From Blastocystis sp. Blastoise (Eukaryota > Sar > Bigyra > Opalinata > Blastocystidae), in NCBI GenBank assembly GCA_039096225.1, contig JBBPEB010000005.1:553501-617500 (forward strand): 64,000 nucleotides of DNA, in the 5' to 3' direction. The position numbers and the translations under genes are program-made. Positions 13,315 to 24,240 of the stretch are shown here, one piece after another. The notes under the pieces were generated by a model that was not told where the DNA came from, did not search any database, and saw only the letters and a program-made list of their open reading frames with translations. The number at the start of each line of letters is the position of its first letter. Within the stretch, counting starts at the first letter, position 1.

Positions 13315-13323
13315 ATTTAAAAA
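13315..13323 (+). repeat. left target-site duplication of giant element 1 (ATTTAAAAA)
   Basis: The nine bases ATTTAAAAA are repeated exactly at 40,610-40,618. A 9-bp duplication is typical of Mutator-like transposition. Collapsing the two copies restores the Helitron B frame ...QFKKDIRR.... Confidence 0.85.
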
Positions 13324-13440
13324 GAGGTTCTGATAAAAGTGTCTGAAAATTCGATTTTGGTGAGAAGCATGTCTCTTTTTAAATTTTTTTTAGCAAAATA
13401 TCGTTTTTTTTTTCAAAACTGATAAAAATGTCTCTTTTAT
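13324..13440 (+). repeat. left terminal inverted repeat and subterminal motif array of element 1
   Basis: The end starts GAGGTTCTGATAAAAGTGTC. A reduced copy follows about 40 bp in (GAGAAGCATGTCTC) and another about 95 bp in (CTGATAAAAATGTCTC). The opposite end and element 2 show the same three-part pattern. Such arrays are candidate transposase-binding sites. Confidence 0.65.
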
Positions 13441-14280
13441 GACTTATTTTCTTCTGATTTGTTCTTAAACATAGTATTTTCCTCCTTTTTTAAAGATTAA
13501 TTCCCGTGAATAAAAAAAATAGCTTTTTTATTGGATAACATTTTATAAAAATAATTTTTATTGGATAAATAAAGAAATAAAGAACAAAATAATTGTTGTT
13601 TATCAAAATAAACAGTATATATTTATAATTTGTGCTGTTTTGTTATCAGTTTTGAATAAATAGCAATTCTGTTATATAAATTAGTTATAAATAGACACTT
13701 CCTTTTATTATTATGCATAAAATAAAAGTTTAGCGTAGCTAATTTTCTTTGGCAGAACTATATTAACAGCCAGCATAGCTATTCTAAATCAAAAGCATTT
13801 TTTGGCTTAATAAAAATCTAGAAAAACTTTATAACTGGTTCTTATTGTTAAAAAAAAGTGTAATCAAAGAATGACTTTAAGTTTGAAAAAGTTATAAGTA
13901 ATTATTTATTGTGAAACTATAGTTGCTTCGATGAGTCAATGTTAAAAAAAAACTTATTTTTAATATTTTGCTCACAATTGTTACTAATCCATTTGAGGAA
14001 GACAATTTTTTACAAATGAAATGTGTGCTGGAATAAGTCATCTATTGATTTATCGCTTTTGTTAAAGAAAACGATGTGTAAAAATGATTTAAAATAAAAA
14101 GAAGAAATATATTTTTTATATAAAGAATATTTTTTGTTATTTAAGTTTTTAAGTTTCTTTTTTATAACGTGATAATTTAGAAAACATAGAGACTCAAAAT
14201 AATGTATTTATAACATTATTAAAACTCACTTTCACTTGATTCAGGTTAATGATGCACTATGGACATTTTTTCAGGTTTCT
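13441..14280. other. unique AT-rich sequence at the left end of element 1
   Basis: No gene is seen. The interrupted palindrome TAGCGTAGCTA occurs at 13,731-13,741 and again near the other end of the element (39,752-39,762), with a variant GCATAGCTA at about 13,773. Confidence 0.5.
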
Positions 14281-14487
14281 GTCAAAAGGTCCAACGACTT
14301 TTTTGTTTTGGTTTCCCCAGTGGTGAGCAGTGAAAATTTTTAAATATGTAGCTGACAAAAGGTTATTTGATTTTTCTGTTTGGTTTCCCCAGTGGTGGAG
14401 CAGTGAAAAAATTTTAAAGGGTAGCTGACAAAAGGTCCAACGACTTTTTTGCTTTGGTTTCCCCAGTGGTGAGCAGTGAAATTTTTT
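14281..14487 (+). repeat. 73-bp tandem repeat, three copies (GGTTTCCCCAGTGGTG)
   Basis: Copies start at about 14,281, 14,353 and 14,427 (GACAAAAGG) and each contains GGTTTCCCCAGTGGTG followed by GAGCAGTGAAA. The core is much richer in G and C than its surroundings. Confidence 0.85.
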
Positions 14488-14789
14488 GTCAGAGTTTCAG
14501 TGATTTTATAAAATCGAAAAGCAGTGCAAAAGTATGACGCACCTTAAAACAATAATTGGCGAATAAAAATGGTTTTAAATATTCTCTATTTTTTCATTTA
14601 TTGGTTTTTTTATTCTTTTTGTGGTGTAATAATAAACGATATAACAAAACAAACAAATTAAATATTATCAAATAATCATAAAAACAAATAATAGAAAACA
14701 ATAATAATAAATATATAAAAAAAAGATAATAAAACATATAATAAATAATATAATAAAATATATATAATATTTAATTTATAATATTTCAA

Positions 14790-15293
14790 CCAGGACAGTT
14801 TCAGTCTTTAATTTGCATTTAAGCCTAAGCAACCTATATAAAGAGATGATATTAGTTAAGTATTACTAATAATAATATATATATAACATTTTAAAATAAT
14901 AATAAAATAAAAAATATATACCTTTTCTAATCATTACAAGACAGGCAAGGAATCAAAGACAAAGAACCATCCTATAAAAGATATATGATAAATAGTATAA
15001 TGAATAAAACAATATAATTAAATATATATATATACTTTTTATAAACCATTCTCTCCAATTAACAACAACGACAGCAACGGAACCCCTGGAAACCTATATA
15101 AAGATAGAGTAAGTTATATAATATAATAATATATAATAAAGTAAATTAATATAGAATAATAAAATATAAATATATACATTAATGCTATATAAATATAAAG
15201 TGGGGTTAGTTATATAATATGTAATAGATAATATAGATGATATATACCTTCTTTTAACATTGATTCCTTCCATTCTAGACCTAAAGAACCCAT
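14790..15293 (-). other. chain of exon-like segments in element 1 (left)
   Basis: On the minus strand, short segments are bounded by TATATAG/TTATAG on the 5' side and (A)AG|GTATATA on the 3' side: 15,248-15,293, 15,036-15,093, 14,922-14,971, and one ending at 14,833. The first is open (MGSLGLEWKESMLKE) and the second is open in one frame (VSRGSVAVVVVNWREWF...), but the 50-nt segment has stops in all frames. This may be a decayed or non-coding multi-exon transcript. No family was recognised. Confidence 0.35.
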
Positions 15294-15359
15294 CTATAAG
15301 AGAGCCACGACCACACACAAGAAGGACCAGAACGTTTAAGGAGACCAGCAAGTGTCAAA

Positions 15360-17286
15360 ACACCAAGCAGAGACAGCTACTATAGAAAATGAATGAATAG
15401 AGTAGAAAAAATAAAATATAAAGAAAAAGCAAACACCTACCATCATAATAGTATCATATATAATAAAATAAAAATAAAATTTAATAATATATCATATTAA
15501 TCATATAAGATATAATAAAATAAATATGTGATAAGTCATGTAGCATTTTGTTTTGTTATAAAAGGGTGTAATAGGAATTTAGAAGATATAGCTGAAATAA
15601 TGAAAATAAACATGAATAATCTCATATCTACTAAATATAGAGAATCTTCATCATAAGAAAAATGAATGGTTAAGAATAAAAGAGAAAGAAAAATTTTATT
15701 TCTATGAGGAAAATGGATATTGTTATTGTTATTTTCAATTTATCATAATTATCATAAGTAATACAAAAATTGTTTTATTTTAAAGAATTATATAGTTATT
15801 TATCATTATATCATTTTATAATCAGTTTTGACTATGGAAGAGTGATTTTTATCCTTAATTGTCAAAATTATTTTTAGTATCACTCAGTAAGTATAAGTCT
15901 TTTAAAAAATAAATATAGGTTACAATACAGACTTATAGAGAAGACTCTGAAACTTCTATTTCCAGAATAAAAGTCATTTATATAATCCAGAATGATTGCC
16001 TGAATCATTATTTAAAGAATCAGTTTTATCACATATCTTCAATAAAATTATAAAATAAAGAAAATGAAGATAAAAAGGTCTAGAGTCGAAAATGTTATGA
16101 AATATTATCTTTTTAATGTATTTGTCCCGATTTTTTATTAATCTGTTATCATAATATGACAAAGAGAGTGGTAAAAACATTTTAAAAGTGAATTAAAGCA
16201 ATAATTGGAATCAAGTTAAAGTCTTCTAATACCTTTAAATAGACTTGAAATACATAGAGTAAGCATTTTTTCATGCAAATAGTGTTTTTCATTTAAATAA
16301 TATCAAAAACAAATCAAAATAGTATTTTATAATTACTCAGCAAGAACTTTTTCTAGTATTCAAGGACTTACTATTATCAAATATACGTATAAACAAACAA
16401 AAATCATATTTTATATATTTTTAGTTGAATAGTCGGAGTCGTGTTGATAGTTTATTATAAAACAAATGCAAAAATCACTTTTTTGTCAAAAAAAGTCTTA
16501 TATCGATATATAGTTTTATTCATAATTTATTTATTGTCTACAAACTCTGTGTATTCATTTTAAGTGATTTTTAGTAAAACTAAAATTATTTGAAATACAT
16601 ATTCTAATTTCGAAAATGACAAAAACATATTATATTACATATTTAGTGTTTAAATGAAGTTTAAAAGTTATTAAAATATCAATTAGTTAAAAAATATAAA
16701 ATATTGAGAATCTCCATTTTTATGACTTGTCTTAAATCACGTTAAAGGTGTATAATTGAATAGTTGCATTGATTATTTGTATGATTCTAGTAATATTTTC
16801 TAAGAATTTTGTTTTTTAACAAGAATAAATTCTTAATTTATTGTTTATCAACTTAAAAATGTATTTAAATGATTATTTTCTTGTGTAAAAGGGTATAGTG
16901 GTTATATGAAAAAAAAATTACGCAGAATCATTTGATAATATAATTTTGAAAATTTATAATTATTATTTTGAACTAAACTAATTTTTCACATATACTCATT
17001 ATAAAACGACTTGAATAATCTTTTGAGAAGATTATTTTGTTTTATAATACACTTAAGAAGTAATTGAATGTTATTGTGTCTCTTTTTGTTAAAAAGATTA
17101 TTTTGAATGCTATTTTTGATTGATCTATATATTATCAATGCATTCAATGATGAAATAAATACATATGTAAAGAAAAAATAGTAATTGATCTAATTTATCT
17201 TCATCTATTTGAATAGATAATTTTTGAAAAAATTAATATAATATAATTATTGATACCTATATATAAAGAATTAGTTATGTAATTGA
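15360..17286. other. unique or diverged-repeat AT-rich region of element 1
   Basis: No gene is recognised. The motif ACTCAG(T/C)AAG followed by AGTCTT/GACTT recurs about 450 bp apart (near 15,883 and 16,336), suggesting diverged tandem units like those at 21,780-22,790. Confidence 0.4.
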
Positions 17287-17354
17287 CCTTAAGACAGGAA
17301 TTGAACCTGTTTTCTATCATAAACTGATAGATACTTACCAATATAAGCTTAAGG
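17287..17354 (-). ncRNA. 68-nt tRNA-like cloverleaf module (copy 2)
   Basis: It divides exactly as the other copies do (7 + 14 + 23 + 17 + 7). The acceptor-like stem is perfect (CCTTAAG/CTTAAGG), the D-like hairpin is CTTA/TAAG, the middle hairpin has six perfect pairs with loop AGTTTAT, and the T arm is ACAGG TTCAATT CCTGT with a B box. It sits on the edge of the purine block. Confidence 0.65.
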
Positions 17355-19096
17355 ATAATATAGAATAAAAATACATAAATGAAAGTAAAATAGTAGGAAT
17401 AATGAGTCAGTATGATGTGTAAGGATATATTTATATATGTATAAGTGAAAAAGGATGCTAGAAGAAGGGAAAAGAAGTAAAAAAGAATAAAAGAGAAAGA
17501 AATATAAAGTAAATGAGATAGGGTCTTTAATTATTGAGATTAATAAAAAAAATGAAAAATAATTTATAATAAATGACAAAGATAGATATATAGAGATCTA
17601 TAATAATAAGGAATGCAGAAGAGAAGAGGATTAGAGGATAAAGAATAAGAAGAAGATAAGGAAGATAAGGAAGAAGATAAGGAAGATAAGGAAGAATAAG
17701 AAGAAGATAAGGAAGAAGATAAGGAAGATAAGGAAGAATAAGAAGAAGATAAGGAAGAATAAGAAGAAGAAAAGAAGAATAGGAAGAAGATAAGGAAGAT
17801 AAGGAAGAAGAAGAAAAGAAGAAAAGGAAGAAGATAAGGAAGAAGAAGAAGAATAGGAAGAAGAATAAGAAGAAAAGGAAGAATAAGAAGAAGAAGAAGA
17901 TAAGGAAGATAAGGAAGAAGAAGAAGAAGATAAGGAAGAAGAAGAAAAGAAGAATAGGAAGAAGAAAAAGAAAAGAAGAATAGGAAGAAGATAAGGAAGA
18001 AGAAGAAGAATAGGAAGAAGAATAAGAAGATAAGGAAGATAAGGAAGAATAAGAAGAAGATAAGGAAGAAGAAGAAAAGAAGAATAGGAAGAAGATAAGG
18101 AAGAAGAAGAAGAATAGGAAGAAGAATAAGAAGATAAGGAAGATAAGGAAGAATAAGAAGAAGGAAATGAATAATGACAACAAGAAGATGAAGAATAAAT
18201 AGAATAATGATAAGAAAGAATAAATAGATTAATAAGAGAACAAGAGGATGAATGTGAAGAAGAGACAAGGAAGGAGGTGAAAAAAAGAAAGAAAAGTAAG
18301 ATAAAGAATAGGAAGAAGATATACAAGAAAATGAAGAAGAAGAGAAAGAAAAGAAAAGAAGAATAAACAAGAAACATATATAGAGAAACAGAAAGATATA
18401 AAGAAATAAAAGAGATAGATAGATAGATAGATAGATAGAGAGAAAAAAAATACAAAGATATAAATAGATAGATACACTAATAGATGAATAGAAAGAAAGA
18501 AGAAAAGAGAGACATAAAGAAGAAATTAGATAGAAAGAGATAGAATTCTATATAGAATGAGAGATATACAAAAGAAATCAAATGAAATAGAGAATAAGAT
18601 AAAAATAGATACAAGAATAAAGATAAAAAGAGAAATAGAGGAGTAGGGAAGGTGTATAAAAAAGAAAGAATATAAAGATAGGTAGAGAGGAATTGAGAAG
18701 GATAGAGAAGGAGGAGGAAAACAGATAGAATTGGAAGACGAAGAAAAGAAGATGAGACGAAGAAGGGAGAAAAAAGGAGCAGGAAGTGAATATCAAGAAA
18801 GATAAATTTATATAGAAAAAAATTAGAAAGAAAAATACATACAAAGAAAACGATAGGGAATGATAGAGAGAATTATAATTTGAATGACATAGAGAGAAGG
18901 AGAGACAAAGCAAGATAAAGAAGTATAATAGAAAAAACAAAGAAGAAAAAAAGAAGAATAAAAAAAGAAAAGATAGAACAATAGTATATGAGAGAAGAAA
19001 GAGACAGAAAGAAAACGGGAAATAGGGTAGAGACATAGAAGGTAATAAAATATATAGAAGGGGAGAGGGGATTGAGATAAATAAATAGATAGATAT

Positions 19097-19169
<73 letters not shown>

Positions 19170-21180
19170 GATAGAAGAATACCGAAAGATATAGAGAAGG
19201 AGATAAATATTAATAAAAAGGAAAATATGGATAGAGAGGAGATAGAATCAAACAGAGAAGGAGAAGTAGATAAAAGTCGATTGAGGGAAGAGAGAAGTAG
19301 ATTAAAATAAAAACAAATAGCAAGAGTTAAAAGGAAGAAGGGAAGAATATAGAATGATTTGAAGAATGAGATGTATATAGAAGTGAATAGAAGGAAATAG
19401 AGAAGGAGAAGTAGATAGAAAAGATTAAAAATAGAAGGAGATAGAAAGATAAGAGAATGATATAGATACAATAGAATGAGATAGAGAAGATAAAGTAGAT
19501 AGAAATGGATAGAAATAAGAAAAATAAATAGGATAAGAGAGAAAGAGAGATAAAAGGATATAAAAGGATATAGAAGGAGAGAAAACGGATTGAGATGTAG
19601 TAAGATGGAAGGATGTAGATGGAAATAGAGAAGTAGATAGAAGATGATGGAGAATAAAGAGGAGATAGAAGAGGAGATAGAAGGAGAAAAAGAAGAAGAG
19701 GAAGTAAATTAAGTTAGAAGGAGATATAATAAGATAGAGAAGTAGATATACGTAGATATAAGGAAATATACGAAGATATAAGTAGATAAGAGAAAATAGA
19801 AGGAAATAGAGAATGAGATTGAGACACATAAATGAGGTAGAATGAGATAGATAAGGATAGAGAAATATGAAGAGAAATATAGGAATACAGAGAGATAGAA
19901 TGATGTTGAAAGAGAAAGAAAAGGAAAGACTGAAGATTGAGACAGAAGGAGTAGCTGAGATAAAAGGAAGATAGAGAAGGAAATTGAAAGATGAAGGAAG
20001 AAGGAGAGAAGATGAAAGAAGAAGAATATAGAAGAAGATAGAGAATGAGATAATAGGGATAGAAAGAGAAAAATAGGAAAAAAGATGGTTAGAAGAAAAT
20101 AGAAAAGGAGAAAGAAGGAGAGATAGAAGGAGAAATAGAAGGATATAAAAGAGATTAAGAAAGAAGTTAGAGACAAGAAGATATAGATATATAGAAAGAA
20201 ATAAAAGGATTAAATAGAAGATTAAGATAGAAGAAAAGAGACAAAATAGAAGTAGATATAACAATATAGAGAATGAAAGGATAGAAATAAAAATAGAAAA
20301 TAGATAACTAGAACATAAGAATATATAATAATAGAGAGAAGGAGAGAGAGAAAAAAAAGTAGATATAAAGTGGAAAAGGAGACATAGAAGGAAATATAAA
20401 AGGAAACAAGAAGGTAGAAAGAGACATATAAGATAAAATAGACAGGGACAGAGAGAAATAAATGGAAAAAGAATAAGGATAAAGATGGATACGAGAATAG
20501 AGAGGGAGAGAAGGAAGATTGAGATAGAATTATACAGAAAGAGGAGAGAAGGAAGATAAAGAAGGAAAATAGGGCAGTAAAAAAAAGGGAATCAGAAGGA
20601 GGAGAGAAGAAGTATGAGAAGAATAGAAAGAAGGAAGAGGAGGAAGGCAAATAATAGAAGAGAACTATATATATAATAAATAGTGATATAAATATAAATA
20701 AGAAGATGAAGATCTGAAAAAAGCAAAGAATTATATGGAGAAGAAGAAGAAGAAGAAGAGGAAGAGGAAGAAAAGGAGGGTATACACTAATACATGTCGA
20801 GGAAAAAGAAGTATAGAATAAGGAGAAGAGGATAACAGGATAAAAGAAAAAGACATAACGAAATACAATGTAAATAGAATAGTGATTAAGAAAGAGTAAT
20901 GAAAGAGTGATATAAAAGGGAAGCGAAGATAAGAGAGAGGTATAATTAAAAAAAAGAAAAATAAAGGAATTTAGATAGAAGAAAAAATAAAAGAAAAATG
21001 AAGATCTGAGGAAGATAATGAATCAAAGGGAGAGACAAGGATATAGGCTGGAGACAAGGCATAGGAAGAAGTAATAAAGAAAGAAGATGAAGAAATAAGG
21101 AGATAAAAGTGTAGAAGGAAGAAAATGAAGAAGAGAGAAGAAGGAATCATTTTGTGTAAGAAGAAGAAATAAAGAAGAAC
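17355..21180 (+). repeat. purine-strand low-complexity block of element 1 (GAA/GATA-rich)
   Basis: Over 3.8 kb the plus strand is almost only A and G with scattered T, built of AAGGAAGATAAGGAAGAA-type units at 17,630-18,170 and GATAGA/AGAAGGAGA units later. Long minus-strand frames of Ser, Leu, Phe and Tyr exist in several overlapping phases, which marks them as composition artefacts. Confidence 0.9.
19085..19170 (+). repeat. (GATA)n microsatellite
   Basis: About 20 GATA tetranucleotides inside the purine block. Confidence 0.95.
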
Positions 21181-21500
21181 TAGATAATAAATAAATAAAT
21201 AAATAAATAAATAAACATACCTAATAGAAAAAAATGAATTTGGTGATGTTGAGTCATAGGGAAAGATAACCAACAGAAACAGTAGAAAACAACCTAAATA
21301 AATAAATAATAATAAATAAAAATATAAAAATAATGAAAATAAATAATAAAATGAATTAGATTCTAATTTAAGAAAAAACAAAAAGAAAGCTAATAATAGA
21401 TAGAATGAATATACGATAAGTACTCTATTATATAATACTTAAAAATATAACAAAGAAAAAAATTAGAGATAATTATAAAAATAAATAAATACATATATAC

Positions 21501-21577
21501 TTTGAAAGTAGTTTGACATCATAGACGTTGTTGACATGGACTGAAGAGGACTCTTATAACCATGGACGAGCAGGAAC
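21501..21577 (-). other. exon-like segment flanked by splice-type motifs
   Basis: On the minus strand the segment follows ATGTATAG and precedes GTATATATG. One frame is open across it (contains HGYKSPLQSMSTTSMMSN). No family was recognised. It lies just downstream of the purine block, as similar segments do elsewhere. Confidence 0.3.
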
Positions 21578-21779
21578 CTATACATGCTAGAGAATGGGAG
21601 AATGTTAATATTGATAAAGAATAAAAAATAGTAATATACATACAAGAGAATAATCTGAAGTTAAAATCAACTTCTATTTTTTAAAATAACAGCTAATAAA
21701 AATAAAATAAAAATAAAGAAAATAAGTAACAAATGAAAATATTTTCTAAGTTAATAGGCTCAATAGCGTATGGGTGTAT

Positions 21780-22783
21780 TCAGGTCTTAAAAGAAAAATC
21801 ATTTTTGCGGGAATATCAAGAAACTCAAAAAAAGTATTTTTTCCCTCCTTTTTTCACTGTCACTTTTCTTTAATATTTTTGACTTTTTAGTATTAAAAAC
21901 GATTCTTACAGGCATGTATAGAGACTCTATACCACTTTTGAGACTAAAAATCAAATATTTAAAAATGAGTGAAAATCTTGACTAGCAAGAAAAACAATTA
22001 TGTGAAGCTGAGTATGTTGTGTATACACATATCTAACAACAGAGATGATAAAAACACACAACTCCTCTTGGTTTAGGACATAATTATGAATTCTCTCAAA
22101 AAAGCTATTTTAAACCTTAAAACGATACCCTGAACTATAAATCAAGTCCTGAATGATATTCTAAAGTCATATTTTTAAAAACAGGTTTAATGACGATAAT
22201 CAATAAACAAAAACAAGAGCTTCCGTTTTACTTTTCTTTTTTGAATTTTTAATTGTTTTGACTTTCTAGGGTAGTTGGCTGAAAGAAATGTTGTCGTCTT
22301 TAGGCTAAAAAATGATGAATAAAAAAGTCAAGTCATTTTATTGTTTTTTCCTTGGGAAATAAAAAAGAAGAAATTTTTAGGTGTGTTTTGGTTTAGGCTG
22401 TATAATGGTTTTTATTGTAAAAGGACTTGACGAGAATGATTGAAATGATAATACATCACTCAGAGAACACACAACTTTAAAAAATTTGTCACTCATGTAA
22501 TCCATTCCTGAATTATAGACTTCAGAGAAAAAATTAAAGTCTTTTTGGTTTTAAACAGTCATTTTAAATCATAAAACACTGTAAAATAGTCAATATTTAG
22601 AATGTCTATGATTATATAAATAAACAATATATTTTGTAGAGTTATTTTTAAGTTTTTCTCGTCAAAAAGAGAGAAACTTGACAAGTTGGCGGACACTCTT
22701 TTCTCGAGTTTAGGCCAACGTATTTTTGATTAAAAAATCCCAGTCATTTTGTTGTTTCTCTTACGGGAAATAGGGTCAAAAAA
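21780..22783. repeat. diverged tandem units upstream of the MULE remnant
   Basis: Related stretches near 21,830-21,990, 22,240-22,390 and 22,640-22,780 each contain TTGACTT/AACTTGAC, a TTTAGGC-like motif, TGATTAAAAAA or AAAATGATGAATAAAAAA, and GTCATTTTRTTGTTT with a following GGGAAATA. The spacing is about 400 bp. They may be old regulatory or structural repeats in front of the transposase. Confidence 0.45.
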
Positions 22784-23122
22784 ACACAAAATGTCCATAG
22801 TGATGTTGATGATGTAAATAGTATTCAGAATGAAAACATGGAATCAGTGTGTTATAATGAATTTACAAGTCGAGAAGATATGCTAGAATTCGAGATTAAT
22901 AATTTATACTCTATTAAAACAATATATCAAACAAAACAAGAATTGATAAAAGATATAAGTACAAAACTAAAAGATAAAGGCTATTCATATAAAATTAATA
23001 AATCAAATAAAACTTAAATAACCATTATCTGCCCTTTTAGTGATTGTGGATTCTACCTTCACTATAGAGGAAATAATATTAGAGGATTCATATTAAAAAA
23101 ATATAAAAATCATAAAAGTGAA
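22784..23122 (+). pseudogene. dead N-terminal exon of the MULE transposase of element 1
   Basis: Translation from about 22,838 gives MESVCYNEFTSREDML..., which parallels the transposase N-terminal exon of element 2 (63,401-63,733). IYQTKQELIKDISTKL corresponds to MYENKSKLKSDVSIQM, and CPFSDCGFYLHYRG corresponds to CCVSDCPFMLHFQG, a probable FAR1/WRKY-GCM1-like zinc-binding module. A single in-frame TAA (23,015-23,017) interrupts it without frameshift. The exon ends at a GTATAT donor at the position equivalent to the element 2 donor, and then runs into TA and a minisatellite. No catalytic core follows. Confidence 0.7.
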
Positions 23123-23156
<34 letters not shown>

Positions 23157-23220
23157 TCTTATTATTTATTATATATATATATGCATTCTTATTATTCTTT
23201 TTATTCATTCTTATTACTCA

Positions 23221-23565
23221 TTCTATATATATATTCATCTTATATCATCATATTATCATATATATATTCATCTTATATCATCATATATTCATATATATAT
23301 TCATCTTATATCATCATATATTCATATATATATTCATCTAATATCATCATATATTCATATATATATTCATCTTATATCATCATATATTCATATATATATT
23401 CATCTTATATCATCATATATTCATATATATATTCATCTTATATCATCATATATTCATATATATATTCATCTAATATCATCATATATTCATATATATATTC
23501 ATCTAATATCATCATATATTCATATATATATTCTTCTTATATCATCATATATTCATATATTGTTT
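23221..23565 (+). repeat. 33-bp minisatellite, about ten copies
   Basis: The unit reads TATTCATCTTATATCATCAT plus TATTCATATATA, with a few single-base variants (CTTA or CTAA). It lies directly after the donor of the dead transposase exon, where an intron is expected. Confidence 0.92.
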
Positions 23566-23599
23566 GGTTTATATTCATCATGTAGAACAACTCAGTATG

Positions 23600-24240
23600 A
23601 ATAATTTGTATATTTATTAGCCAGTATAATATAATATGGTACACGTATTATTCATTAACAAGGAGAGTAATAACATTATTATGTTACTAAAAAACTGAAT
23701 TATTTGAATTCATTAACTAAATAATATATTTATATTTGAATACATATATCAATATTTTGAAAATGAGAATATAATGGCAACATCAGTGACTAATTAGTAA
23801 TCTAATTCATTAATACGAGAAAAGAGTTTATATCAATTGAGAGACTAATAAAGTTTGAATAATAGAGATAAGAATAAAAATAAATAGAAGACTAGTAATA
23901 AAAATCTGAATAGAAGTATGGACAGTAATATAAGAAGAAACAGGAGTTATAGGTACAACCAGAAGAAGGAGAATAATCTATCAATATAGTAAAATTTGTT
24001 TCATAATAAGAAGAATTTGGAAAATAAAGTAACTAAATATGTATAAGGAAGATAAAGGAGAAATTAGGATTAATAGGAGCAAGTAATGAAATAGCAACAT
24101 AAGAATGATGAATAATAATAGAAGAAGAGGAAAGTAAATAAATATAATTGAAGAAGTAGTAGCATAAGAAGAAGAATATTATACAAAATATAAGAAGATG
24201 CAGTAGTAGTGTAAGAAGAAGTAATAGTATAGTTATACCA
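23600..24240. other. AT-rich region where the MULE core would be expected
   Basis: In mirror position to the element 2 transposase core and last exon. No transposase coding sequence remains; the spacing is about 1.9 kb shorter than in element 2, which fits a deletion of the core. Confidence 0.5.

Larger units (their letters stand above)
10750..13323 (+). pseudogene. Helitron B Rep-helicase gene, 5' part (exons upstream of the element 1 insertion)
   Basis: Eight exons can be chained in one open frame: 10,750-10,920, 11,102-11,173, 11,222-11,296, 11,367-11,483, 11,534-11,638, 11,993-12,736, 12,793-12,870 and 12,942-13,323. Each intron starts GTAT and ends AG, and all junctions are phase 1. The N-terminal part is Asn/Asp/Ser-rich with a basic KPKKRKSK stretch. 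The last exon carries the Helitron N-terminal zinc motif (CPCCNALHFEHE, then GCCRNGKVHL), parallel to Helitron A, and its intron sits at the same RNS position. The first coding exon is not located; it must end in phase 1, as 3,695-3,872 does. The gene is cut at 13,323 by giant element 1 after SKQFKK and continues at 40,619. Confidence 0.8.

Noticed and set aside
23221-23565. CRISPR-like array
   Set aside because: The 33-bp units are head-to-tail without distinct spacers and are almost entirely A/T; this is a minisatellite in a eukaryotic intron.
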